The position numbers and the translations under genes were made by a program. A model generated the notes under the pieces. It was given only the letters and a program-made list of their open reading frames with translations. It made no database searches and was not told the origin of the DNA. A DNA stretch of 55,296 nt from Rhodococcus yunnanensis NBRC 103083 (GTDB lineage Bacteria; Actinomycetota; Actinomycetes; Mycobacteriales; Mycobacteriaceae). The DNA is taken from positions 1-55,296 of the forward strand of contig NZ_BCXH01000028.1 of NCBI RefSeq assembly GCF_001895005.1, given 5' to 3'. Positions 16,851 through 24,594 of this stretch are shown here, piece by piece (the stretch's first letter is position 1; each line of letters starts with the position of its first letter).

Positions 16851-16868
16851 GCGACGAGAGTCGCTCAG
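16847..16868. terminator. Shared hairpin covering both stop codons (regulator / gatB)
   Basis: CTGAGCGAC (16847-16855) pairs perfectly with GTCGCTCAG (16860-16868) across a GAGA tetraloop. The regulator's TGA (16848-16850) and the gatB TGA (16865-16867 on minus) both lie inside the stem, so one element ends two convergent transcripts. Confidence 0.75.
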
Positions 16869-18370
16869 CTGCAGGCCGCGAGGACCAATTCCTTGACGCG
16901 AGCCGCGTCCGCCTGGCCACGCGTCGCTTTCATGACAGCGCCGACGATGGCTCCGGCCGCCTGAACCTTCCCGCTCCGAATCTTGTCCGCGACACCCGGA
17001 TTCGCAGCCAACGCCTCGTCCACGGCGGCCTGCAACTTGGTGTCGTCCTTCTCCACGACGAGTCCGCGCGCAGCCATGACCTCGGCCGGCTCACCCTCGC
17101 CGGCGAGAACGCCGTCGACGATCTGGCGCGCCCCGTTGTTGTTGACTTTTCCGTCCGCGACCAACGCGGCGACGTCGGCGACCTGAGCCGGAGTTATGGC
17201 GAGCTCGCCGAGTTCGACACCCGCGATGTTCGCCTGCTGCGCCAAATAGGACACCCACCAGGAGCGTGCAGCCTGCGGCGAAGCGCCTGCCTCCACCGTC
17301 GCTGCGACGAGTTCGAGGGCACCCGAGTTGACGAGGTCACGCATCTCCTCGTCGGAGACGCCCCAATCTGCTTGGATGCGCGCGCGCCGCAGCCACGGCA
17401 ACTCCGGCAACGTGCCACGAAGTTCTTCGATCCACGCCTCGTCCGGCACGACGGGGGTGAGGTCGGGTTCGGGAAAGTAGCGGTAGTCCTCCGCCGTCTC
17501 CTTCTTGCGTCCCTTGGAGGTAGTGCCGTCTGCTTCCTGGAAGTGGCGGGTCTCCTGAGTGACCTCACCGCCTGCCTGTAGGACAGCTGCCTGCCTGCGC
17601 ATCTCGTACCGTACGGCGACCTCGACGCTCTTGAGCGAGTTCACGTTCTTGGTCTCGGTGCGGGTACCGAACTCGGTTGCGGTCTTCTCCATGAGCGAGA
17701 CGTTGGCATCACAGCGAAGCGACCCCTGATCCATGCGGACGTCGGACACCTCGAGCGATTCGAGCAGATCGCGCAATGCCGTCACATATGCCCGTGCGAC
17801 CTCCGGTGCGCGCGCGCCCGTACCGGTGATGGTCTTGGTCACGATCTCCACGAGCGGCACACCGGCGCGGTTGTAGTCCAGCAGCGAGTGACTGGCTCCC
17901 TCGATGCGGCCCGTCGCACCTCCCACGTGGGTGGACTTGCCGGTGTCCTCCTCCATGTGCGCGCGCTCGATCTCCACACGAAAGGTGCTGCCGTCATCGA
18001 GCAGAACATCGAGATAACCCTCGGTGGCGATCGGCTCGTCGTACTGGGAGATCTGGTAGTTCTTCGGCTGGTCCGGGTAGAAGTAGTTCTTCCTCGCGAA
18101 GCGACCCCACGGCGTGATCGAACAGTTCAACGCGAGACCGATCCGAATGGCCGACTCGACGGCGGCAGCGTTCACCACGGGCAGAGCACCGGGCAGGCTC
18201 AGGCACACCGGGCACACCTGCGTGTTCGGTTCGGCACCGAACGCGGTGGGGCAACCGCAGAACATCTTGGTCGCTGTGCCCAGTTCGACGTGGACCTCCA
18301 TACCCAGTACGGGGTCGAAGCGAGTCAGCACATCGTCGTAGTCGACCAGATCGACCATGGCAGCAGTCAT
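16865..18370 (-). CDS. gatB: Aspartyl/glutamyl-tRNA amidotransferase subunit B
   Basis: tRNA-binding and kinase subunit of GatCAB, which converts Glu-tRNA(Gln) and Asp-tRNA(Asn) to the amides. 501 residues with GLEVH-type opening (GMEVHVELGTATKMFC), zinc-ligand cysteines in CGCPTAFGAEPNTQVCPVC, YYPDQPKNYQISQYDEPIA-like and LLDYNRAGVPLVEIV segments, and a C-terminal YqeY-like tail. ATG at 18370. Partner genes gatC and gatA lie at 27108-28876, separated by pfkA and a seven-gene block. Confidence 0.97.
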   Translation of the reverse strand: MTAAMVDLVDYDDVLTRFDPVLGMEVHVELGTATKMFCGCPTAFGAEPNTQVCPVCLSLPGALPVVNAAAVESAIRIGLALNCSITPWGRFARKNYFYPDQPKNYQISQYDEPIATEGYLDVLLDDGSTFRVEIERAHMEEDTGKSTHVGGATGRIEGASHSLLDYNRAGVPLVEIVTKTITGTGARAPEVARAYVTALRDLLESLEVSDVRMDQGSLRCDANVSLMEKTATEFGTRTETKNVNSLKSVEVAVRYEMRRQAAVLQAGGEVTQETRHFQEADGTTSKGRKKETAEDYRYFPEPDLTPVVPDEAWIEELRGTLPELPWLRRARIQADWGVSDEEMRDLVNSGALELVAATVEAGASPQAARSWWVSYLAQQANIAGVELGELAITPAQVADVAALVADGKVNNNGARQIVDGVLAGEGEPAEVMAARGLVVEKDDTKLQAAVDEALAANPGVADKIRSGKVQAAGAIVGAVMKATRGQADAARVKELVLAACS

Positions 18371-18422
18371 GCAGAGGAGTTTATGCGGTCGGAAGAACGC
18401 GCGAGTAACCCCGGGTGCTCGC

Positions 18423-18437
18423 TACGGTTGCACAGTG
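18423..18437 (+). promoter_or_regulatory. -10 box of a leaderless thioesterase transcript
   Basis: TACGGT (18423-18428) lies 6 nt before the GTG at 18435, so the start codon coincides with the expected +1. No ribosome-binding site is present. No convincing -35 is visible. Confidence 0.5.
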
Positions 18438-18968
18438 ACGGATTCACCGAAGCAGACGTTGTACATGACAGTGCTGATGACCCCGGACATGGCGAACTTC
18501 TCCGGCAACGTGCACGGCGGGACGATCTTGAAGCTCCTCGACCAAGTCGCGTACGCCTGTGCAAGCAGGTACGCCGGAGCGTACGTCGTGACGCTGTCGG
18601 TCGACCGTGTTGTGTTCCGAGAGCCGATCCACGTCGGTGAGCTCGTGACGTTCTCGGCCTCCGTCAACTACACCGGTAGAACATCCATGGAAATCGGAAT
18701 CCGAGTCGAGACCGAGAACATCCAGCGCGGCGAAACCCGTCACACCAACAGCTGTTACTTCACGATGGTCGCCGTCGGCGAGGACGGCACGCCGCTGGAG
18801 CTACCGCCCCTCACTCCCGACACCGAGGTCGGCAGGCAGCGATTCGAAGCCGCGAGGCGCCGACGCGACCTGCGCCGCGAGACGGAGCAGCGAGAATCGG
18901 AGATCCAGCACGCCGCCGGCAGAATCGCTGCCGCAACTCACCCGAAGAATGCTGCCGCATCGACATAG
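18435..18968 (+). CDS. Acyl-CoA thioesterase, hotdog fold (YciA/BACH type)
   Basis: Hydrolyses acyl-CoA to free acid and CoA in the cytosol (family role). 177 residues: the hotdog domain has the typical N-terminal sheet, the central-helix motif NVHGGTILKLLDQVAYACASRYAG and the strand VTLSVDRVVFREPIHVGEL. The C-terminal 45 residues are charged and Arg/Glu-rich, probably helical. It starts with GTG in a leaderless arrangement. Its 3' end overlaps the convergent pfkA gene by 31 bp. Substrate chain length cannot be told from the sequence. Confidence 0.9.
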   Translation: MTDSPKQTLYMTVLMTPDMANFSGNVHGGTILKLLDQVAYACASRYAGAYVVTLSVDRVVFREPIHVGELVTFSASVNYTGRTSMEIGIRVETENIQRGETRHTNSCYFTMVAVGEDGTPLELPPLTPDTEVGRQRFEAARRRRDLRRETEQRESEIQHAAGRIAAATHPKNAAAST

Positions 18969-19969
18969 CGGCTCTCGGGCACCCGCTTGAGCTGTTTGAC
19001 CGCCTCGGAGAGCGACACCAGCCCTATCTCCGCCCCGCGGAGCGAGACCATCTTGCCGAAGTCACCGGAATGCGCGGCGTCGGCCGCGTTGACACCGAAA
19101 CGAGTGGCGAGAACCCGGTCGTACGGAGTCGGGGTGCCTCCGCGCTGCACGTGACCCAGCACCGTGGTGCGCACCTCCTTGTTGATCCGTCGTTCGATCT
19201 CCTGCCCGAGCTGATGCGCAACGCCCGTGAACCGCACATGGCCGAACTCGTCGATGCCGCCGTCGAGCAACGACATCGAGCCTTCCTTCGGTTTGGCGCC
19301 CTCGGCGACGACGCAGATGAAGTGCGAATCACCACGCTGGAACCTCTTGCGCACCAAGTCGCACACCTCGTCGACATCGAAGGGCTGCTCGGGTATCAGC
19401 GTCATGTGCGATCCCGAGGCCAGACCGGCATGCAGAGCGATCCACCCCGCGTGACGGCCCATCACCTCGACCAGCATGACGCGTTGATGCGATTCGGCGG
19501 TACTGTGCAGCCGGTCGATCGCATCCGTCGCGATGGTCAGCGCGGTGTCGAAGCCGAATGTGACGTCGGTGCAGTCGATGTCGTTGTCGATCGTCTTCGG
19601 CACACCGACGACGGGAACACCTTCCTCCGACAACCAGTGCGCCGCAGTGAGAGTCCCCTCGCCGCCGATCGGGATGAGGACGTCGATCCCGTTGTCCTCC
19701 AGCGTCTGCTTGATCCGGTCCAGCCCGGCCCGTAGTACATCGGGGTTCGTCCGCGCGGTGCCGAGCATCGTGCCGCCCTTGGTCAACAGCCGATCGTTGC
19801 GGTCGTCGTTGCGCAGTTGAATTCGCCGATTCTCCAGCAGCCCTCGCCACCCGTCCTGGAAGCCCACTACCGTCGACCCGTAGCGAGCATCCGCAGTGCG
19901 GACCACGGCCCTGATCACTGCGTTGAGGCCGGGACAGTCGCCGCCGCCCGTCAGAACTCCGATGCGCAT
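18938..19969 (-). CDS. pfkA: 6-phosphofructokinase
   Basis: Phosphorylates fructose-6-phosphate in glycolysis. 343 residues, opening MRIGVLTGGGDCPGLNAVIRAV. The donor-site segments are GGEGT and PKTIDNDID: Gly after GGE favours ATP, while the Lys in PKTIDND is shared with PPi-dependent enzymes. This mixed pattern is usual in ATP-dependent actinobacterial PFKs. The sugar-phosphate site MGRHAGWIA is present. I start at the ATG at 19969; the frame is open further upstream but that part lacks family sequence. Synteny with Rv3010c. Confidence 0.96.
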   Translation of the reverse strand: MRIGVLTGGGDCPGLNAVIRAVVRTADARYGSTVVGFQDGWRGLLENRRIQLRNDDRNDRLLTKGGTMLGTARTNPDVLRAGLDRIKQTLEDNGIDVLIPIGGEGTLTAAHWLSEEGVPVVGVPKTIDNDIDCTDVTFGFDTALTIATDAIDRLHSTAESHQRVMLVEVMGRHAGWIALHAGLASGSHMTLIPEQPFDVDEVCDLVRKRFQRGDSHFICVVAEGAKPKEGSMSLLDGGIDEFGHVRFTGVAHQLGQEIERRINKEVRTTVLGHVQRGGTPTPYDRVLATRFGVNAADAAHSGDFGKMVSLRGAEIGLVSLSEAVKQLKRVPESRYVDAAAFFG

Positions 19970-20066
19970 CGAATTTTCGCCTCTCGTCGACTCCATACCG
20001 TCACCGTAATCTTGCCGCCTCGACGAGGTGTCCGCGAGCGGTCGGGTCCACGGCATCGTTCGAACC

Positions 20067-20094
20067 TAGACAATTTGTTTCGGAAACATATAGG
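20067..20094 (+). promoter_or_regulatory. Promoter with palindromic operator before the SDR gene
   Basis: TAGACA (20067-20072) and TATAGG (20089-20094) are spaced 16 bp. The spacer contains a 13-bp inverted repeat, TGTTTC-G-GAAACA (20076-20088). A repressor on this site would block the promoter; the TetR gene just downstream of the SDR is the obvious candidate. Confidence 0.6.
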
Positions 20095-20150
20095 CTCGGT
20101 TACCGAGGCTCAGCTCCCGTGACCTCTCCGAGCAAAGGGGAAAACCACAC

Positions 20151-21059
20151 ATGACCACGCGTTTGACGGACAAGGTTGCACTGGTGACCGGCAGCGGAAA
20201 CGGCATAGGCAAGGAGATCGCACTCCTTCTCGCGGCCGAGGGTGCGTCCGTTGTGGTGAACGACCTCGGAACCGACGTCGGCGGCGAGGGTCGTAGCTCG
20301 GCAGCCGCCGACAGCACGGTCGCCCAGATCATCGAAGCAGGCGGACGGGCGACGGCGAACTACGATTCGATCGCCGACCCGGAGGGGTGCGCGAACGCAG
20401 TGCGCACCGCAGTGGACACGTTCGGCTCCTGCGATATTCTCATCGCCAACGCAGGTGCGCTCATCAAGGGCACCCTCGCCGGCATCCAGGCGGACGACGC
20501 GTCGTGGCAGAGCTTGGTGAACCTGTATCTCGGCCAGAAGTTCTGGCTTTCCCGCGCCGCGTTGCCTGCAATGCTCGAGCGCGGCTGGGGCCGTGTCATC
20601 TTCGCGACCTCCGAAATCGCCCGAGGAACGCAGGCCAACCCGCTCGGCGCTGCGGTGTTCAGCGGGGGCATCGGCATAGCTCACGACCTCGCTACCCAGT
20701 ACGCCGACAGCGGCGTCACGTTCAATTGCTACGCGCCAGGAGCAGCCACCCGCACCTTCGACTTGTACAAGGGCGAAATGGATGAAGCGCTGCGTGCCCA
20801 GGGAGTTCCGGAGGACGATTTCGGCAGCTTCTATCTCCCTCCTGCCGACCGGATCGCGCCGATGATTGCGTGGCTGTGCAGCGATGCCGCAGAGTCCGTC
20901 AACGGTCAGGTGTTCAGCGTCAAGGGCACCGAGATCACACGGTGGACACGCGAAGGCGACGGGCCTTCGGTCGTCAAGGAAGGCGACGAGCGTGGTATCT
21001 GGACATTGGACGAACTCGACACGATCGTTCCCTCTCGCATTCTGGGCGTCGACGCGTAA
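20151..21059 (+). CDS. SDR-fold protein lacking the catalytic Tyr-Lys pair
   Basis: 302 residues with a classical short-chain dehydrogenase frame: cofactor motif TGSGNGIG at 13-20, NDLG after beta-2, NAG at 100-102, Asn124 of the tetrad, and Ser154 on beta-5. The expected YxxxK about 12-16 residues after the Ser is missing; residues 155-175 contain neither Tyr nor Lys. The usual proton donor is therefore absent, and the protein may bind a cofactor/ligand without classical reduction or may use other residues. AAAGGGG ribosome site before the ATG. Convergent with a TetR gene. Confidence 0.85.
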   Translation: MTTRLTDKVALVTGSGNGIGKEIALLLAAEGASVVVNDLGTDVGGEGRSSAAADSTVAQIIEAGGRATANYDSIADPEGCANAVRTAVDTFGSCDILIANAGALIKGTLAGIQADDASWQSLVNLYLGQKFWLSRAALPAMLERGWGRVIFATSEIARGTQANPLGAAVFSGGIGIAHDLATQYADSGVTFNCYAPGAATRTFDLYKGEMDEALRAQGVPEDDFGSFYLPPADRIAPMIAWLCSDAAESVNGQVFSVKGTEITRWTREGDGPSVVKEGDERGIWTLDELDTIVPSRILGVDA

Positions 21060-21120
21060 TCCCCACCGGCGCAACGGCACCCAACAGCAACGGCACACCG
21101 CAGCAACTCACGCTATGCTC

Positions 21121-21705
21121 TCACGCTTCGATACCTTCGAAGACGATGTCGAGTATCTGATCTGCGTAGTCGAGGTCCAGATCGTCCCGCGTCAGCACTC
21201 GTAGCAGCAGTGCCCCGACGATGACGTGGGCAACTGCGCGGGTGGACGTGGACGGTTTCAGCTGACCGGCGTCCACCGCCGTGCGCAGTCGATCGGCCAA
21301 CGCAGCTTCCGTGACCGAGACGACGTGTGTGTTGAACTTGGACGCGATGTCGGCGTTGTCCGCCGAGGCAGCGGTGATCGCGCGCACCCGCGCCATCTCC
21401 GCAGCGTTGGATCCGAACTGCGCGAAGCGCCGAACCCAGTCGGAGATATCGCCTCGCACGTCGCCGCTGTCCGCGATGGGCAGTTCCGGAGTGACGACCA
21501 GTCCCTCCAGCACACAATCGGCGATCAATTCGTTCTTGGAGGGATACCAGCGGTAGATGGTCTGCTTACCCACCCCCGCCGCACGTGCGACACGCTCGGT
21601 CGAGAAGGTGTCGTACCCGGAGGTGCCGAGCTCCTCGACTGTCGCCGAGAGGATAGCCATCCGCGCTCGCTCACTCCGTACCTGCCCTGGACGAGTGCCG
21701 GCCAA
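21121..21705 (-). CDS. TetR-family transcriptional regulator
   Basis: 194 residues with a TetR N-terminal DNA-binding domain (AILSATVEELGTSGYDTF, then STERVARAAGVGKQTIYRWY and PSKNELI, about 17-66) and a helical ligand-binding domain with WVRRFAQF-type sequence seen in TetR_C groups. A TGA two codons upstream forces the start to the TTG at 21705, because an ATG at 21660 would cut into the first helix. Its stop lies 61 bp from the convergent SDR stop. It probably regulates the SDR promoter palindrome (inference). Confidence 0.87.
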   Translation of the reverse strand: MAGTRPGQVRSERARMAILSATVEELGTSGYDTFSTERVARAAGVGKQTIYRWYPSKNELIADCVLEGLVVTPELPIADSGDVRGDISDWVRRFAQFGSNAAEMARVRAITAASADNADIASKFNTHVVSVTEAALADRLRTAVDAGQLKPSTSTRAVAHVIVGALLLRVLTRDDLDLDYADQILDIVFEGIEA

Positions 21706-21815
21706 CCGTCGTCAACCGCCTCTCGTTCAGCACCGAATACGCTGCGTGACAGGATACCTGCCGCCCGAATGTTCGCCGCGACCCGATCGAGCACGGAGAG
21801 AACGGCAGCGTGGTG

Positions 21816-22478
21816 TCAGCCCGGCACGACCACGCCCGTTTCGTATGCGACCACCACCGCTTGCGCTCGGTCACGTAGGTGCAGCTTTCCGAGTACCTTG
21901 CCGACGTGCGTCTTGACCGTCTGCTCTGCCACGAAGAGTGTCTCGGCGATCTCGACGTTGGACAGACCCTTGGCGATGAGCTCGAGTACCTCGCGCTCGC
22001 GAGGAGTGAGCACCGCGAGTGCGGACGCATGTGCCCGCGGCGCACCACGACGCGATGTGACGTCGGCGATGAGCCTACGAGTCACCGACGGCGCGAGCAG
22101 CGCATCCCCTGACGCGACCACGCGGACCCCGCGAATCAGTTCCTCGGCCGGGGCATCCTTGAGCATGAATCCACTGGCACCCATCGCCAGCGCCTCGTAT
22201 ACGTAGTCGTCGATGTCGAAAGTGGTCAACATCAGAATTCTGACCGGCGGATCGAGCGCAGCCGAGAGGATCGCACGCGCCGCGTCGAGACCGTTCATCT
22301 GCGGCATGCGAACATCCATGAGCACCACGTCCGGGCGCAGCCGCTTCACCTCGGTGACAGCGGCGGCGCCGTTGTCCGCGTCCCCGATCACACTGATGTC
22401 CTGCTGGGCACCGAGAAGTGCGCCGAAACCTTGTCGAACCATTGCTTGATCGTCTGCGATGAACACCGTGATGGCCAC
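21816..22478 (-). CDS. NarL/LuxR-type response regulator
   Basis: 220 residues. Receiver domain 1-120 with acidic pocket Asp9/Asp10, phosphoacceptor Asp55 (VVLMDVRMP), Thr in LMLTTF and Lys in MLKDAPAEEL. The C-terminal LuxR helix-turn-helix spans about 155-215 (LTPREREVLELIAKGLSN, then VKTHVGKVLGKLHLRDRAQAVV). GTG start at 22478, AGGG upstream. It follows the sensor kinase by 21 bp and forms a cotranscribed two-component system with it. Target genes are unknown; the divergent PLA2-hydrolase pair is adjacent to the kinase. Confidence 0.95.
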   Translation of the reverse strand: MAITVFIADDQAMVRQGFGALLGAQQDISVIGDADNGAAAVTEVKRLRPDVVLMDVRMPQMNGLDAARAILSAALDPPVRILMLTTFDIDDYVYEALAMGASGFMLKDAPAEELIRGVRVVASGDALLAPSVTRRLIADVTSRRGAPRAHASALAVLTPREREVLELIAKGLSNVEIAETLFVAEQTVKTHVGKVLGKLHLRDRAQAVVVAYETGVVVPG

Positions 22479-22499
22479 AAGCGAACCCTATGCGGTCGA

Positions 22500-23822
22500 T
22501 CAGAGAGTCGGGCCGACGACCTGCGCGGCAACGGGCGTCGACGGCAACCTGGCCACCACTTCGAATCCACCGTCCTGGCGTACCCGCGCATCGAGCCATC
22601 CAGCCGCCCCCAGGGCTCGGTCTCGCATCCCACGCAGACCGTGCCCACCGGTTCCCGCCTCCGCAGTTCCTGACCCAGCAGTTCCTGACCCCACAGTTCC
22701 GGGCCCGACCGGACGACCGTTGACGACTTCGAGATAGGTGAGTTCGACGCCGTAGTCGAGCCGAACCCGGACGTCGGTGCCGGGCGCATGCCGCGACGCA
22801 TTCGACAGCGACTCCTGCAGGATTCGGTACAGGGCCAGACCCGTCGACATCGATACGTCGGCCGGACTTCCGGTCGTCTCCCACGTCAACGGGACGCCCG
22901 CGCGCAGACTGCTCTCGAGCAACGACGGAATGTCGGACACCGTCGGTTGGGGCGCATTCTCGGCAAGCACACCGTCGCTGCGAAGGACTCCGAGCATGCC
23001 CCTGATCTCGTTGAGAGCCTCACGCGCGGTCGCTCCGATCGACGCGAATTCCGCGGCGGCAGCCGGTGATACATCATCGATGCGGTAGGGCGCGCTCTGT
23101 GCTTGCACCACTACCAAGGACATGTGATGTGCGATGACGTCGTGCAGATCGCGTGCGATCTTCGCCTTCTCCTCGAGTATCGTGCGACGGGCGCGCTCGA
23201 GCTCGCTGACTTCTTCCTGCTTCGCCAATTCGCGCCGAGACAACACGAGCCAGCGAATCAGCAACCCGAACACCACGATGGCGGACAGTCCGACCGACCA
23301 GCCGATTCCGTCCTGGCCCTGTGTGTATCCCAGGAACAGTAGAGCCGTCGACACCCATGCCACGACGACGATCGGCATTGCACACCGAAGACTGACAGCG
23401 AACACGAGCGTCAGTAGAACTATCAGATGTGTGACCTGCCACGGAAAGTCGTAATCCGGCAGGCGATCGAACGCCACCGGCACCACGACGGCCGAGCCTG
23501 CGGAAATCGCCCATCCGAGAGCCGGATTGGCTCGCACGAGTACGAACGGAAACACCGCGAGGGCCGAGACGATGGGCATGAGCGGGACCGGGACGTCGTG
23601 AGTGACCTGAAGCGTCGGCCACGCGATCGAGTACAGGATCACCGTCACCAGGAAGATCGTGACATCGAGACCGCGACCCTTCGGAATGCGAAGAGTTCGG
23701 CCGAGCCGTCGGACAGCCGGAGTCCCCACCGCCGTGATCGCCTCATGCGGAGTCGTGTCCTTGGTCGAGCGTCTGATTCCCACTCCGAGAACTCTAGGAA
23801 CCTCGACCCGAGAAGTCTTCAT
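22500..23822 (-). CDS. Sensor histidine kinase, HisKA_3 (NarL-partner) type
   Basis: 440 residues. About five or six membrane helices at 52-195, no clear extracellular domain. A coiled segment leads to the dimerisation helix with the phosphoacceptor His227 in ARDLHDVIAHHMS. HATPase domain: N box QESLSNASRHA (337-347) and G box GHGLRGM (393-399). Between them, at about 373-392, sits a Gly/Thr-rich insert (GPGTV, GSGTA, GSGTA, EAGTG) encoded by a 15-bp tandem repeat. Membrane-sensing architecture resembles DesK-like kinases. Divergent from the PLA2-like gene. Confidence 0.94.
   Translation of the reverse strand: MKTSRVEVPRVLGVGIRRSTKDTTPHEAITAVGTPAVRRLGRTLRIPKGRGLDVTIFLVTVILYSIAWPTLQVTHDVPVPLMPIVSALAVFPFVLVRANPALGWAISAGSAVVVPVAFDRLPDYDFPWQVTHLIVLLTLVFAVSLRCAMPIVVVAWVSTALLFLGYTQGQDGIGWSVGLSAIVVFGLLIRWLVLSRRELAKQEEVSELERARRTILEEKAKIARDLHDVIAHHMSLVVVQAQSAPYRIDDVSPAAAAEFASIGATAREALNEIRGMLGVLRSDGVLAENAPQPTVSDIPSLLESSLRAGVPLTWETTGSPADVSMSTGLALYRILQESLSNASRHAPGTDVRVRLDYGVELTYLEVVNGRPVGPGTVGSGTAGSGTAEAGTGGHGLRGMRDRALGAAGWLDARVRQDGGFEVVARLPSTPVAAQVVGPTL
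22648..22707. repeat. 15-bp in-frame tandem repeat within the histidine kinase
   Basis: Four 15-bp units (22648, 22663, 22678, 22693), two of them identical apart from one base (GCAGTTCCTGACCCA/C), encode a pentapeptide series on the minus strand. The period is a multiple of three, so copy number can change without breaking the frame. Confidence 0.8.
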
Positions 23823-23949
23823 ACCCAGGAGTGAGATCGGTGCAGTACCGCAGAGGCAGCAACGAATGCGTCCGACACCGGGAAGGCACTTCGGTTCGGC
23901 ACCAGGGACCGATTACCGGCATCGTGATCCATTCCTAGCGTCGTCGACC

Positions 23950-24594
23950 ATGGGAAACAGAGCGGGGATACACACTGCACGCATCGGCATAGGGGTTCTC
24001 GCCGTCGGCGCACTCGTCGGAATCGGCGCGACGTTCGCTCCGCCTCCGGCGGGCGCCGACGCCACGCCCGTCCGAGTATCGGAAGCCGAGATCGCTCTCG
24101 ATGCCCTGACCGGCCACGGCGCAGCGCAGGCCGTCATCCCCGCCGGTTTCACCGAGCAGTACTACGTCCCGGCAGTGGAGGAGGGTCTGCTGGTGAATCC
24201 GGGAGGGGGGTGCTCCTCACCGATTCCTCTTCCAGCGGAGTTCGACGTCCCGTGCAAGGCACACGATCTGGGATACGACATGCTGAGATTCGGACATTCC
24301 GCCGAGGTGACGGCGACCGCACGACGAGAACTCGACGCACGTCTGAGCGATCGAATGCACGATTCCTGCACCACTCGCACCGGGATCGGCCCACGGACCG
24401 CATGCTTTGTCATGGCCGAGATCGCCACTGCAGCAGTATCGTTCAACTCCTGGCGCCAGCACTACGGAAGCCCTGACCCCGAGCCTGCACTGCCCTATCT
24501 CCTTGCGGGCGGGCTCGGTGCAGGCCTCGCCGCACTCGTACTACCCACGCTGTCCATCACAGCTCCCCGCACCTCGCGCGAGGTGACGGTATGA
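23950..24594 (+). CDS. Secreted or membrane-anchored prokaryotic phospholipase A2-like protein
   Basis: 214 residues. A signal-type N-terminus (1-37, ending PPPAGADA) is followed by a domain with C102-K-A-H105-D106-L-G-Y109-D, the CxxHDxxY catalytic/calcium motif of prokaryotic phospholipase A2. Four cysteines (88, 102, 140, 152) could form two disulphides. A C-terminal hydrophobic helix (182-203) suggests anchoring in the membrane. Family activity would be release of fatty acid from phospholipid; substrate is unknown. A TAGCGT box ends 8 nt before the ATG, so it is perhaps leaderless. Its stop overlaps the next gene (ATGA). Confidence 0.82.
   Translation: MGNRAGIHTARIGIGVLAVGALVGIGATFAPPPAGADATPVRVSEAEIALDALTGHGAAQAVIPAGFTEQYYVPAVEEGLLVNPGGGCSSPIPLPAEFDVPCKAHDLGYDMLRFGHSAEVTATARRELDARLSDRMHDSCTTRTGIGPRTACFVMAEIATAAVSFNSWRQHYGSPDPEPALPYLLAGGLGAGLAALVLPTLSITAPRTSREVTV

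Noticed and set aside
18357..18434. Upstream start for the thioesterase at 18357
   Set aside because: It would overlap the divergent gatB start and add 26 residues with no family similarity; the GTG at 18435 with a -10 box just upstream is better.
21660..21705. ATG at 21660 as TetR start
   Set aside because: It would remove the first helix of the DNA-binding domain; the TTG at 21705 is the only start that keeps it.
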